Position numbers and translations under genes: made by a program. A stretch of 50,526 nucleotides of DNA, taken from assembly GCA_030448005.1 (NCBI GenBank), contig JAUJNT010000002.1, positions 628,925 to 679,450 of the forward strand. Reading direction: 5' to 3'. Under the pieces are notes generated by a model, which was given only the letters and a program-made list of their open reading frames with translations, was not told where the DNA came from and made no database searches. Shown piece by piece: positions 1-8,078 of the stretch (its first letter is position 1; each line of letters starts with the position of its first letter). This DNA comes from Thermoleophilaceae bacterium (lineage in GTDB: Bacteria > Actinomycetota > Thermoleophilia > Solirubrobacterales > Thermoleophilaceae).

Positions 1-56
1 CGCCCTGCGAACGCCAGTTCAGAGGCGAAGGCATGGTATCCCGGTTCAGGAAACGA

Positions 57-88
57 CGAGGGGCCCCGTGTCCGTACGGGGCCCCTCG
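57..88 (-). terminator. Hairpin terminator after the secreted-protein gene
   Basis: A perfect 13-bp stem (57-69 paired with 76-88) encloses a 6-base loop, 42 bases past the stop of the minus-strand gene ending at 131. Read on the minus strand it is followed by TCGTTTCC, only weakly T-rich. Confidence 0.7.
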
Positions 89-130
89 GTCCATCCGGCG
101 CGTGAGCGCCGTGCTGCTACTCCGCTTCGG

Positions 131-721
131 TCAGTCGGCGTCCGTGATCTTGACCTTGCGGATGTTGACCGCGCCGTAGCGCTCGGCCACGCTCTGCCCT
201 GCCGCGGCGCACTTCTTGCGCGTCACGGCGACCTTGCCGACGATGCGGACCCGATCGCCCGCGGTGGGGCTCTCGCCTGTCCCGTAGTCGGACAGCTGCA
301 CCCTGAACGGATCGTTCGTGCCGGCCGTCGGGGTGCCGTCAGCCGTGAACGAGCCGCCGTCGACCTGTACTCCGGGCGTGGTTGCGTCCTTGTCGGCGAG
401 CTCGCCGGAGACCCTGGCGTGGCGGTTGGCTCCGGTCACGGTGATGACCACGTTGGCCTCGTTGGCGTTCGGCGTGTCCGGATTGTCGGCCGTGTAGCTC
501 ACGAGCGTGCCGCGCACCACGAAGCCCTTGTTCACGGTCGGCTTCTTCGCGCAGCTCCTGCCCTGGCCCTTGCTCTTCCCGTGGCCCTTGGCCTTGGCCT
601 TGCCCTCGGCCTTTGCGCCCGGCTGGTGGCTGTCCTTGTGATTGGCGTGGCCAACCGCGGGTACAGCGAGCAGAGCGCCGGCAGCTACGAGTAATGCAAG
701 GGACTGAGTTCGCTTGATCAA
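131..721 (-). CDS. Secreted protein of unknown function with a Lys/Gly-rich segment
   Basis: I do not recognise the family. The TTG start at 721 is chosen because AGGAGG (728-733) lies 6 bases upstream; a GTG ten codons earlier would sit before that ribosome site. The 196-residue product begins with two positive residues and a hydrophobic stretch ending in AVGHA, a convincing Sec signal peptide. A Lys/Gly/His-rich linker follows (about residues 30-55), then a mainly beta-type domain with two cysteines that could bridge (CAKK near 57 and KKCAAAG near 170). Words such as 'GTLVSYTADN' and 'GDRVRIVGKV' suggest an OB-like or beta-sandwich fold, which is inference. It is divergent from the ECF sigma gene and shares its control region, so it may be a target of that sigma factor. 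Confidence 0.75.
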   Translation of the reverse strand: MIKRTQSLALLVAAGALLAVPAVGHANHKDSHQPGAKAEGKAKAKGHGKSKGQGRSCAKKPTVNKGFVVRGTLVSYTADNPDTPNANEANVVITVTGANRHARVSGELADKDATTPGVQVDGGSFTADGTPTAGTNDPFRVQLSDYGTGESPTAGDRVRIVGKVAVTRKKCAAAGQSVAERYGAVNIRKVKITDAD

Positions 722-827
722 GATCTTCCTCCTGAGGCGTGGTGGGTTCACAGCCTCTAACGCGGCACGGGCCGGAAGGTTCGTCGGAGGCGCGGCGTCT
801 GAGGCACCCCTCGGCGTTGAGTTCCAG

Positions 828-862
828 CGAACCTTTGACGACCGGGCGCGTTCAAAGGTTCG
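828..862. promoter_or_regulatory. Perfect inverted repeat; candidate divergent ECF promoters
   Basis: CGAACCTTTGA at 828-838 is repeated in inverse at 852-862 with a 13-base spacer. On the minus strand GAACC (861-857) is followed after 16 bases by CGTC (840-837), which matches the general ECF promoter layout of GAAC then CGTC. On the plus strand GAACC (829-833) is followed after 15 bases by CGTT (849-852). The site lies between the ECF sigma gene and the divergent secreted-protein gene. An operator is the main alternative. Confidence 0.55.
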
Positions 863-903
863 ATGCGGTTGGCACGGACTCGTCCACAGGGCACAATAGA
901 GCT

Positions 904-2310
904 ATGGCCCACGGGATCAGCGTTCCATCCGGTGGCCGAGCGATCTCGCGCGGCCCGAAGCGCTTGCTCGCCCTCCGGGGCGACGAGCACCTGGTCGAGC
1001 GCCTCCGGCGCGGAGACGAGACGGCCTTCGAGGTCATCTACGAGCGGCATGTCCACGGCCTGCTCTCCTTCTGCCGGCACATGCTCGGATCACGGGAGGA
1101 GGCCGAGGACGCCGTCCAGCAGGCCTTCACCGCCGCCCACCGCGATCTGCTGCGTGACGACCGCGAGATCCGGCTCAAGGCCTGGCTCTACACGATCGCC
1201 CGCAACCGCTGCCTGTCCATGCTCCGCGCGAGACGGGAGCAGCCCGAAGAGCGCATCGAGGCGAGCACGGAGGGCCTCGCCGATCAGGTCGAGCAGCGTG
1301 CCGACCTACGTGAGCTCCTCGCGGATCTGCACGATCTACCCGAGGACCAGCGCGCCGCGCTCGTCCTGTCGGAGATGCGCGATCTCTCCCACGCCGAGGT
1401 GGCTGAGGTGCTGGGCTGTCGGGTTGCGAACGTGAAGGGCCTGGTCTTTCGTGCGCGGTCCGGGCTCAGCGAGCGCCGCGAGGCGCGCGAGGCCGCGTGC
1501 GAGTCGATCCGCCAGGAGCTGGCCACCGCGCAGGGTGGAACCCTGCGACGAGGCAGGCTTCGCCACCACCTGCGCGCCTGCACCGGGTGCTCCGGCTACC
1601 TCGAGGAGGTACGCAGGCAGCGGCAGATGATCGCGATGATCCTCCCCGTCGCTCCGTCGCTCGGGCTGAAGTCGGGGGTCCTCGCCGCGGTTGGCATAGG
1701 CGGCGGCGCAGCCGGGGGCGGCGGCGCGGCGGCGGGCGGTGGCCTCCTGGCGGCGCTCTTGCCAGGGAGCGGCGCGACCGTGGCCAAGGTGGCGGTCGTG
1801 GGCGCCCTCGTTGCAGGCGGGGGTGGCGTGGCGGGCCAGGTCGCGCTGGACTTGGACGGTTCGCCGCCCGATGCGCGGCCCGCGATGGCGCCGCAGAGCG
1901 CCTCCGGCCAGCCAGCGAACTCCCCCTTCGACGTGGCCGAGCTGCCCAAGGCAGCGAGGCCTGAGGGGACTGGGTCACCGCGCGAGACAGCCGACGATGC
2001 GCGGCAGGCCAAGAAGAAGGGGAAGGGCAAGGAGAGCGGGAAGGCAAAGAAGAGGGGAAAGGGCACGAAGAGCCCGTTCGGCGCACGCCCGGACCGGGGA
2101 ACCGCCGGCCGCGGCCCGAAGGTGCGCGCCGAAAAACCCGTACGCAACCTTGCGCCCCGCGGCGTCCCAAAGCTCGACCGGACCCCTCGGCGCCCGGACG
2201 TCCAGGCGGCCCCGCCCACCGAGCCGAGGCTCAAGAAGAACGCGCCGAAGAAGAACGGCGGCGCCGTCGGCAAGAAGACGCCGCCGGCGCCGATCGCGCC
2301 CGACGGTTGA
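904..2310 (+). CDS. ECF-type sigma factor with fused zinc-finger, membrane segment and basic tail
   Basis: Directs RNA polymerase to a specialised promoter set. With the ATG at 904 the product is 468 residues, far longer than a usual ECF factor of about 200. Region 2 lies near residues 31-105 (aromatic-rich 'LKAWLYTIARNRCLSMLR'), and region 4 with its helix-turn-helix near 130-190 ('LSHAEVAEVLGCRVANVKGL'). A zinc-binding anti-sigma-like motif follows, H222-xxx-C226-xx-C229. Next come a Gly/Ala-rich hydrophobic part with a possible membrane helix (about 293-312) and a Lys/Gly/Pro-rich tail. The fused module may hold the sigma domains at the membrane or self-inhibit; that is inference. The Lys/Gly tail resembles the linker in the divergent secreted protein. 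An in-frame start 55 codons upstream would overlap the inverted repeat and is less likely. Confidence 0.85.
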   Translation: MAHGISVPSGGRAISRGPKRLLALRGDEHLVERLRRGDETAFEVIYERHVHGLLSFCRHMLGSREEAEDAVQQAFTAAHRDLLRDDREIRLKAWLYTIARNRCLSMLRARREQPEERIEASTEGLADQVEQRADLRELLADLHDLPEDQRAALVLSEMRDLSHAEVAEVLGCRVANVKGLVFRARSGLSERREAREAACESIRQELATAQGGTLRRGRLRHHLRACTGCSGYLEEVRRQRQMIAMILPVAPSLGLKSGVLAAVGIGGGAAGGGGAAAGGGLLAALLPGSGATVAKVAVVGALVAGGGGVAGQVALDLDGSPPDARPAMAPQSASGQPANSPFDVAELPKAARPEGTGSPRETADDARQAKKKGKGKESGKAKKRGKGTKSPFGARPDRGTAGRGPKVRAEKPVRNLAPRGVPKLDRTPRRPDVQAAPPTEPRLKKNAPKKNGGAVGKKTPPAPIAPDG

Positions 2311-2389
2311 TCCGCGCGCTGCCGGAGGCCAATCTCCGCCCCGCCGCCGGACTGAGAGGTACCAGTACGGAGCAGCCGGCCGCTTGCCT

Positions 2390-3058
2390 TCACATCTCGA
2401 AGTCGCGTACCTCGTCGAGGGCCACCGTGCCGCCTATCTCAACCAGGCCGTCCGCACGCGGGTGGACCGCGATCCGCGAGCCGCGCCCCTGTCGGATCTC
2501 TACGTCGCGCTCGAGTAGCGCCCCCAGCAGCACCGCAGCGGCGCCGGTGGCCTCATCCTCCTCGATCCCGAGCCGGGGCGGGAAGACGCGCGCCCTGACG
2601 ACGCCCTCTCCTTCCCACGCGTAGGCGCCGGCCAGGTCGTGGCCCTCCGGCGGTCCCTCGAGGGCGTCCACCTCGTCCGGCGAGCCGAGCTGGAACCACC
2701 TGAAGGGAGGCGCCCACTGCGGACGACCGGCTACGGAGGCCCTATCGCCCTCCGCGCTCGCGGGCACCTCGCCCGCGGGGGGCCGCAGGACCTCCACCGC
2801 CTTGCGCTCCTGCGCGAGGAGCCATGCGGCACCCACGAGCGGGTGTCCCGCGAAGGGCAGCTCGACCGCGGGGGTGAAGATCCGAACCGCTCCCGACGCC
2901 GCGTCGTCCACGAAGACGGTCTCACTGAACCCGATCACGGCGGCCGCGGCCTGGCGCCGTTCAGGTGGCACGGCGGCCCCGTCGAGGAACACGCCGAGCG
3001 GATTTCCCCCGCTTCCGTCCTCCCCGGTGAAGACACGCAGGATGTGCAGAGCCGGCAC
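2390..3058 (-). CDS. PhzF-family isomerase-like protein
   Basis: PhzF-fold enzymes isomerise or epimerise small metabolites using an acidic residue. The family signature is visible: 'GNPLGVFLDG' near the N-terminus, the catalytic-type glutamate in 'FSETVFV' (about residue 46), 'LPFAGHPLVGAAWLL', and the second-domain 'DEATGAAAVLLG'. At 222 residues it is shorter than the usual 260-300, mostly from a compact centre. The start is GTG at 3058. The substrate cannot be told. It is followed on the same strand by no obvious partner; the glyoxalase-like gene lies 40 bases upstream in the same direction. Confidence 0.85.
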   Translation of the reverse strand: MPALHILRVFTGEDGSGGNPLGVFLDGAAVPPERRQAAAAVIGFSETVFVDDAASGAVRIFTPAVELPFAGHPLVGAAWLLAQERKAVEVLRPPAGEVPASAEGDRASVAGRPQWAPPFRWFQLGSPDEVDALEGPPEGHDLAGAYAWEGEGVVRARVFPPRLGIEEDEATGAAAVLLGALLERDVEIRQGRGSRIAVHPRADGLVEIGGTVALDEVRDFEM

Positions 3059-3098
3059 GGCCCAGGCCAGCTTGCGCGAGGGGCGCCTGCCAGAGAGC

Positions 3099-3488
3099 CT
3101 AGGTGCTGGCGGCGTCGCGTTCCAGCAGCTCGATCCTGTAGTCGTCCGGGTCGCGCACGAAGCAGAGCCGCGACCCTCCCTCCCGGACCGTGTAGGGCGG
3201 CTTCTCGGGCTCGATGCCCTCGGCCGCGAGCCGTTCGAGCACCCCGTCGAGGTCGTCCACGCTCAACGCGATGTGTCCGTAGCCCGTACCGAGGTCGTAG
3301 CGCTCATCGTGACCGTGGTTGTAGGTGAGCTCGAGGCGCGCGCCGTCGCCGGGCAGGCCCATGAACACGTTGGTGGCCTCGTCGCGGATGGGCATCCGCG
3401 CCTTCTCCTCGAAGCCGAGCTTTTCGTAGAAGGCGACCGAGCGGTCGATGTTCGTGATCCGGTAGCAGGTGTGGATGAGCTCGCTCAT
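3099..3488 (-). CDS. Glyoxalase I-like VOC family protein
   Basis: A single-chain VOC protein of 129 residues that fits lactoylglutathione lyase-type glyoxalase I. The four metal ligands can be placed: H6 in 'MSELIHTCYR', E53 in 'RLELTYNHG', H72 in 'GYGHIALSV' and E120 in 'YRIELLE'. 'FYEKLGFEEKARMPI' is typical of the family. The ATG at 3488 is preferred over an upstream in-frame start because a TATCTT hexamer sits exactly 7 bases before it. Actinobacteria usually lack glutathione, so the thiol cosubstrate may be mycothiol or another; this is inference. Confidence 0.9.
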   Translation of the reverse strand: MSELIHTCYRITNIDRSVAFYEKLGFEEKARMPIRDEATNVFMGLPGDGARLELTYNHGHDERYDLGTGYGHIALSVDDLDGVLERLAAEGIEPEKPPYTVREGGSRLCFVRDPDDYRIELLERDAAST

Positions 3489-3495
3489 ACCCGGC

Positions 3496-3501
3496 AAGAT
3501 A
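3496..3501 (-). promoter_or_regulatory. -10 element TATCTT, leaderless promoter of the glyoxalase-like gene
   Basis: Hexamer on the minus strand with a 7-base gap to the ATG at 3488, which would place transcription start on the start codon. Confidence 0.5.
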
Positions 3502-3512
3502 GCCTCCCTCGA

Positions 3513-3830
3513 GTGGATCCCGCTGCTCTTCGGAACCGGCTGGTCGTGGCGACCGGCCTCTGGCGCGAGACCACCGACGAGCCGCTCCCCCGGATGCCGC
3601 CGGGGGATCCCCTCGAGCAACTGCAGGGCTTCGAATTGAAGGTGGTCGAGCTGGTCTTCGCCCAGGCCAGCGCGGAGACCGCCCGGCAGGTCGCTGAGAA
3701 GACATGGGACATCGTGCACGACCGCCCAGACGACGATCCGGTGAAGCAGCGGGTGGTCAAGGGACACGAGGACCTGGCCCGGCTGGCCGCGGGGGGAGCA
3801 GCTGAAAGGGGGCCGGAGCCCCCGGCCTGA
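3513..3830 (+). CDS. Small hypothetical protein
   Basis: A possible 105-residue protein starting at GTG 3513, divergent from the glyoxalase-like gene. I recognise no domain. The translation looks protein-like: it has a mixed amphipathic helix 'AETARQVAEKTWDIVHDR' and a plausible hydrophobic core, and the same segment has no better reading on the other strand. Against it, there is no clear ribosome site, and the last residues (AAERGPEPPA) are encoded by a hairpin that looks like a terminator, so the frame may end by chance there. Confidence 0.45.
   Translation: MDPAALRNRLVVATGLWRETTDEPLPRMPPGDPLEQLQGFELKVVELVFAQASAETARQVAEKTWDIVHDRPDDDPVKQRVVKGHEDLARLAAGGAAERGPEPPA
3808..3823. terminator. GGGGGC-CGGA-GCCCCC hairpin
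   Basis: A 6-bp GC stem with a 4-base loop sits between the ends of the convergent small ORF (stop 3830) and the hydrolase (stop 3831), where a bidirectional terminator would be expected. It resembles the hairpin at 27591-27610. Confidence 0.5.
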
Positions 3831-4625
3831 TCAATGCCGGGCGATGAAGTCCAGAACGAGGTCGTTGAACTCCTGCGCGCGCTCGAGCTGCATCCCGTGC
3901 GCTGCGCGCTCCATCACCGTCAGCTTGGCACCGGGGATCAGCTCCGCCAGCTCGGCGGACTTCCACACCGGGATGAGTATGTCGTGCTCCGCCCCGATCA
4001 CGTGCACCGGCATCGCCAGGGTCTCGAGGCGCTCGCTCGCGTCGAATCGGCTACTTGCCTCGAGCTGGCGCCGGAAGGCCTCGGGCGGTTGCGGGTTGGG
4101 GTTCTGAAGCGTCATCCTGCGGACGAAGTCCACGGCTCCGACGGTCTCGAAGAAGCCCTCGGACAGGGTGAGCAGCAGCAACTCGTCCACCCGTTCCTCT
4201 CGTGTCAGCTTCATCGCCCGGGCGCCCCAGTTCTCCGCCAGCGCCCGCGCGTAGGCCCCGCCGCCTGCGAAGCTGACCGCCAGGGTGAGCGTGCGCACCC
4301 GCTCCGGCGAGCGCAGAGCGACCTCCTGGGCGATCGCCCCTCCCATCGAGACGCCCAGCAGGTGGAAGCTCTCGAGTGACAGCGCGTCGGCCAGGGCCAG
4401 GGCGTCCCCTGCCATGTCGGCGATCTCGTAGGACCCCTCGACCTGCGAGGACCGACCGACGTCCCGGTTGTCGAAGATGATCGTGCGGTGCCTCTCGCTG
4501 AAGGCCGGCACCTGGAGGGTCCATGCGAGCGTGTCGGCCGCAAGGCCCATGATGCAGAGGAGCGGCTCCCCGGCGCCATGCTCCTCGTAGTAGAGGGTCG
4601 TTCCGCCGAGGTCGAGCGTGGCCAC
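3831..4625 (-). CDS. Alpha/beta hydrolase
   Basis: Serine hydrolase of the alpha/beta fold, 264 residues from the GTG at 4625. The nucleophile elbow is 'LLGVSMGGAIA' (S93), the acid is D215 in 'GAEHDILIP' and the base is H243 in 'ERAAHGMQLE'. The oxyanion-region word 'LLCIMGLAADTLAW' and the 'FDNRDVGRSS' loop place it near 3-oxoadipate enol-lactonase-like and related carboxylic ester hydrolases. The substrate is unknown. The start is supported by a TAGGCT hexamer 7 bases upstream. Earlier in-frame starts would overlap the divergent DipZ-like gene. Confidence 0.9.
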   Translation of the reverse strand: MATLDLGGTTLYYEEHGAGEPLLCIMGLAADTLAWTLQVPAFSERHRTIIFDNRDVGRSSQVEGSYEIADMAGDALALADALSLESFHLLGVSMGGAIAQEVALRSPERVRTLTLAVSFAGGGAYARALAENWGARAMKLTREERVDELLLLTLSEGFFETVGAVDFVRRMTLQNPNPQPPEAFRRQLEASSRFDASERLETLAMPVHVIGAEHDILIPVWKSAELAELIPGAKLTVMERAAHGMQLERAQEFNDLVLDFIARH

Positions 4626-4632
4626 GAAGGCG

Positions 4633-4638
4633 AGCCTA
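4633..4638 (-). promoter_or_regulatory. -10 element TAGGCT, leaderless promoter of the hydrolase
   Basis: Minus-strand hexamer ending 7 bases before the GTG at 4625. Confidence 0.55.
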
Positions 4639-4699
4639 ACCGGCCGACCGCCGGCACCCGGACTCATCCAATCGCGAGCCTCTGTACGAATCACCTCCC

Positions 4700-6457
4700 G
4701 TGGTCCTGCTGATCCTCTTTGCCGTCGTGGCCGGAGCCGGTACGGCGCTGACACCCTGTGTCCTTCCGGTACTTCCGGCGCTGCTCTCCGCGAGCGCCAC
4801 CGGCGGGCGGCGCCGGCCGCTCGGGATCGTGCTCGGCCTGGTGATCACGCACACGATCGCGATCGTCGCCCTCGCCAAGATCATCGACGGTGTCGGGCTG
4901 GCCGACGATGCCGTGCGCACGTTTGCGATCGCCGTACTGGCCGTGTTCGGAATCGCCCTGCTCTGGCCCGCCCTCGGCGACCGGATCGAGCAGCCGCTCT
5001 CGCGGCTCGCCCGCTTCGGCCCGAAGGGCGCGGGCGACGGCTTCTGGTCGGGACTGGCGGCCGGGGGAGCTTTGGGCTTCGTGTACGCACCGTGTGCCGG
5101 CCCGATCCTCGCGGCGGTGGTGTCGGTGGGCGCCACACGGGGCACCTCCGGGGAAATCGTGGCGGTGGCGCTTGCCTACGGCCTTGGATCCGGAGTCGTC
5201 CTGCTGCTGATCGCCCACGGCGGCCGTCGTGCCCTCGAGCGCGTGCGCCGGCTCGGTCGCGGCCCCTCCCTGCAGCGGGCGATGGGCGGCGTGATGGTGC
5301 TCACGGCGGTGGCCATGGCCGCCCAACTCGACGTGCGCTTCCAGACCGCCCTCGCCAACGACTTTCCCGACCTCCTCACCAACCCGACCGGCGCGCTCGA
5401 GCGCTCGGGCGCTGTCGAGGGCCGCCTGGCCGATCTGCGCGGCCGGTCGCGCTTCGACTCCTCCGCGAAGGTCTCCGCGGAGCCGGACGGCCGGGAGGCC
5501 GCCGCCCCCGTCCCCTCCCGCTACCCGAACCTGGGCAGGGCTCCGGAGTTCAAGGACAACGAGCGCTGGTTCAACAGCCGCCCTCTCTCGCTCCGCGGCC
5601 TGAGAGGCCGCGTCGTGCTCGTCGACTTCTGGACCTACACGTGCATCAACTGCATCCGCACGCTGCCCGCGCTGAAGGCCTGGGATGCCCGCTACCGCGG
5701 CAAGGGCCTCACGATAGTCGGCGTGCACACCCCCGAGTTCGCCTTCGAGCGCAGGGCCGGCAACGTGGATCGCGCCATCGCACAGAACCGGCTGCGCTAC
5801 CCCGTGGCCCAGGACAACGGCTACGGCACCTGGAACGCGTGGGGCAACCAGTACTGGCCCGCCAAGTACCTGATCGACGCGCGCGGGCGGGTGCGCTACA
5901 CGCACTTCGGCGAGGGCGACTACGCGGAGACCGAGGAGGCGGTCCGCGCCCTGCTCGCCGAGGCGGGCCGTGCGAAAGGGCTCGGCCGGCCGACCCGGGC
6001 GCGCACGGAGGCGGCCGACGCCGGCGTGATGACGGGCGAGACCTATCTCGGCTCCGAGAGGGCGCGGGGGTTCCTGCCGGCCCCGCCCGCGGATGGCACC
6101 CACCGCTACCCCGACGCCCCGCGGCTGCCGTCGAGCAGCTTCGCCCTGGAGGGCACCTGGCGGACCGGGCCCGAGCGGTCCACCGCCGTCCGAGGGGCGT
6201 CTTTGGAGGCACGCTTCACCGCCAAGAAGGTCTTTCTCGTGATGAGCTCCCGAGGCCGGCGCCCACGAAGGGTCAGGGTGCTCATCGACGGCAGGCCGGT
6301 GCGAGCAGCCCACGCCGGCGAGGATGTGACGAGCGCCCGGGCCACCGTGAGAGATGAGCGCCTGTACAGGCTGATCAGCCTGCCGAGGGCGGGCGAGCAC
6401 CGTCTGACGCTCCGCTTCGAGTCGGGCGTTACCGGGTACGCCTTCACCTTCGGCTAG
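4700..6457 (+). CDS. DipZ-like fusion: CcdA/DsbD-type membrane domain plus thioredoxin-like domain
   Basis: Moves reducing power across the membrane to extracytoplasmic disulfides. Residues 1-210 form a CcdA-type domain of several membrane helices, with the paired cysteines in 'LTPCVLP' (C20) and 'YAPCAGP' (C132). After a variable linker comes a TlpA/thioredoxin-like domain with 'WTYTCINCIRTLP' (C315, C318) and 'GVHTPEFAFER'. The last 130 residues form a carbohydrate-binding-like beta domain ('EGTWRTGPERS', 'EARFTAKKVFLVM'), as in mycobacterial DipZ. The length of 585 residues fits that family. The start is GTG at 4700; ATG is absent. It is transcribed divergently from the hydrolase. Confidence 0.9.
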   Translation: MVLLILFAVVAGAGTALTPCVLPVLPALLSASATGGRRRPLGIVLGLVITHTIAIVALAKIIDGVGLADDAVRTFAIAVLAVFGIALLWPALGDRIEQPLSRLARFGPKGAGDGFWSGLAAGGALGFVYAPCAGPILAAVVSVGATRGTSGEIVAVALAYGLGSGVVLLLIAHGGRRALERVRRLGRGPSLQRAMGGVMVLTAVAMAAQLDVRFQTALANDFPDLLTNPTGALERSGAVEGRLADLRGRSRFDSSAKVSAEPDGREAAAPVPSRYPNLGRAPEFKDNERWFNSRPLSLRGLRGRVVLVDFWTYTCINCIRTLPALKAWDARYRGKGLTIVGVHTPEFAFERRAGNVDRAIAQNRLRYPVAQDNGYGTWNAWGNQYWPAKYLIDARGRVRYTHFGEGDYAETEEAVRALLAEAGRAKGLGRPTRARTEAADAGVMTGETYLGSERARGFLPAPPADGTHRYPDAPRLPSSSFALEGTWRTGPERSTAVRGASLEARFTAKKVFLVMSSRGRRPRRVRVLIDGRPVRAAHAGEDVTSARATVRDERLYRLISLPRAGEHRLTLRFESGVTGYAFTFG

Positions 6458-6533
6458 CCGTCCGCGGTCAGGCGGTCTGGGATGCGTGGCCGGGCATGAC
6501 AAGCTTCATCGGGCAATCGAGGAGAACAGGACG

Positions 6534-8078
6534 TTGGCCGAGACCACAGTGAAGAGCCCCATCCCCTTCGCCGCGAACGGCGAGGCGGCCGAGCAGATCG
6601 AGGTGGAGAACCCGGCCACGGGAAAGCTCGTGGGCACGGTGCCCAGGATGAGCCCCACCGATGTGCGCGAGATCGCCTCGCGGGCACGGGCCGCGCAGCC
6701 GGGCTGGGAGGCCATGGGCTACGAGGGCCGCGCACAGGTGTTGCTCCGCGCCCAGAAGTGGTTGCTTACCAACTCCCGTCGCGTGATCGACACGATCGTC
6801 TCCGAGACGGGCAAGACCCACGAGGACGCCCAGATCGCCGAGATCGGCTACGCCGCGCCGGCGTTCGGGTTCTGGGCCCGGAATGCGCCGAGGTTCCTGG
6901 CCGACGAGCGCGTGAGCATCCGCTCTCCGATGCTCAAGGGGAAGAGGGTCGTGATGCGCCACCGCCCGCTGGGCGTGGTGGGGGTGATCGGCCCGTGGAA
7001 CTACCCGCTGACGAACTCCTTCGGGGACTGCATCCCGGCGCTCGCCGCCGGCAACGCGGTGATCATGAAGCCGTCGGAGATCACCCCTTTGACGTCCCTG
7101 CTGATGGGGGAGATGCTCGCGGAGTGTGGGCTCCCGGCCGACGTCTATCAGGTGGCCACGGGCCTCGGAGACGTGGGCGCCGAGCTGATCGACCACGTCG
7201 ACTTCGTCATGTTCACCGGGTCGATCGAGACGGGCAAGAGGGTGGCCGAGCGCGCGGCGCGCACGCTCACGCCGGTGAGCCTCGAGCTGGGCGGCAAGGA
7301 CCCAATGATCGTGCTGCGGGATGCCGACCTCGAGAAGGCCGCCAACGCGGCAACGTGGTACTCGATGCAGAACGGCGGCCAGACCTGCATCTCGGTCGAG
7401 CGCGTATACGTGGAGGAGCCGATCTACGACGAGTTCGTGAAGCTCGTGAGCGAAAAGGTCGGCAAGCTCCGGCAGGGCGTCCCGGCCGGGCCGGGCAGCG
7501 TGGACGTGGGAGCCGTCACGTTCGGGCCGCAGGCGGAGATCGTGGACTCCCACGTTAAGGATGCCGTTGCCAAAGGGGCGAGGGTGGCGGTGGGCGGCCG
7601 CCTGAAGGATGGCCCCGGCCGCTTCTACGAGCCTACGGTGCTGCTCGACGTGGACCACACGATGCGCTGCATGACCGAGGAGACCTTCGGTCCCACCCTT
7701 CCGATCATGAAGGTGCCCGACGCAGACGAGGCCGTGCGGCTGGCAAACGACTCCGACTACGGGCTCCAGGCCTCTGTCTGGACCAGGGACGTTATCCGTG
7801 GCGAGGAGATCGCCGCTCGCATGGAGGCGGGCGTGGCCAGCGTGAACGAGCACCAGATCAACTACTTCGCCCTCGAGGCGCCCATGGGCGGGTGGAAGCA
7901 GTCCGGCCTCGGCTCACGTCACGGACCGGACGGCATCCGCAAGTACACCCGCCGGCAGGTGTCGGTGATCTCCCGCATCGGGCTCAGGCGGGAGCTGTTC
8001 ATGTTCCCCTACTCCAAGTGCAGCTCCAAGCTGCTCGGGACCGCGCTCAAGCTGCTTCACGGCCGCGGGAAGCGGTGA
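6534..8078 (+). CDS. NAD(P)-dependent aldehyde dehydrogenase
   Basis: Oxidises an aldehyde to the acid, or activates it, in the cytoplasm. The family motifs are intact: 'GVIGPWNYPLTNSFG', the cofactor loop 'FTGSIETGKRV', general base E251 in 'SLELGGKDP', and catalytic C285 in 'NGGQTCISVERV'. The TTG start at 6534 is preferred because GAGGAG lies 9 bases upstream; a GTG at 6486 is the alternative. The product is then 514 residues and carries a short C-terminal extension with basic residues beyond the usual end ('RRELFMFPYSKCSSK'). The stop overlaps the start of a ferredoxin gene, so the two are translated together. Succinate-semialdehyde dehydrogenase-like proteins are nearest in feel, but the substrate is not fixed. 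Confidence 0.9.
   Translation: MAETTVKSPIPFAANGEAAEQIEVENPATGKLVGTVPRMSPTDVREIASRARAAQPGWEAMGYEGRAQVLLRAQKWLLTNSRRVIDTIVSETGKTHEDAQIAEIGYAAPAFGFWARNAPRFLADERVSIRSPMLKGKRVVMRHRPLGVVGVIGPWNYPLTNSFGDCIPALAAGNAVIMKPSEITPLTSLLMGEMLAECGLPADVYQVATGLGDVGAELIDHVDFVMFTGSIETGKRVAERAARTLTPVSLELGGKDPMIVLRDADLEKAANAATWYSMQNGGQTCISVERVYVEEPIYDEFVKLVSEKVGKLRQGVPAGPGSVDVGAVTFGPQAEIVDSHVKDAVAKGARVAVGGRLKDGPGRFYEPTVLLDVDHTMRCMTEETFGPTLPIMKVPDADEAVRLANDSDYGLQASVWTRDVIRGEEIAARMEAGVASVNEHQINYFALEAPMGGWKQSGLGSRHGPDGIRKYTRRQVSVISRIGLRRELFMFPYSKCSSKLLGTALKLLHGRGKR

Noticed and set aside
4691-6502. A 603-codon open frame opposite the DipZ-like gene
   Set aside because: It mirrors a gene with clear CcdA and thioredoxin motifs; its translation is compositionally biased and has no domain. 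Long antisense frames are expected at this GC content.
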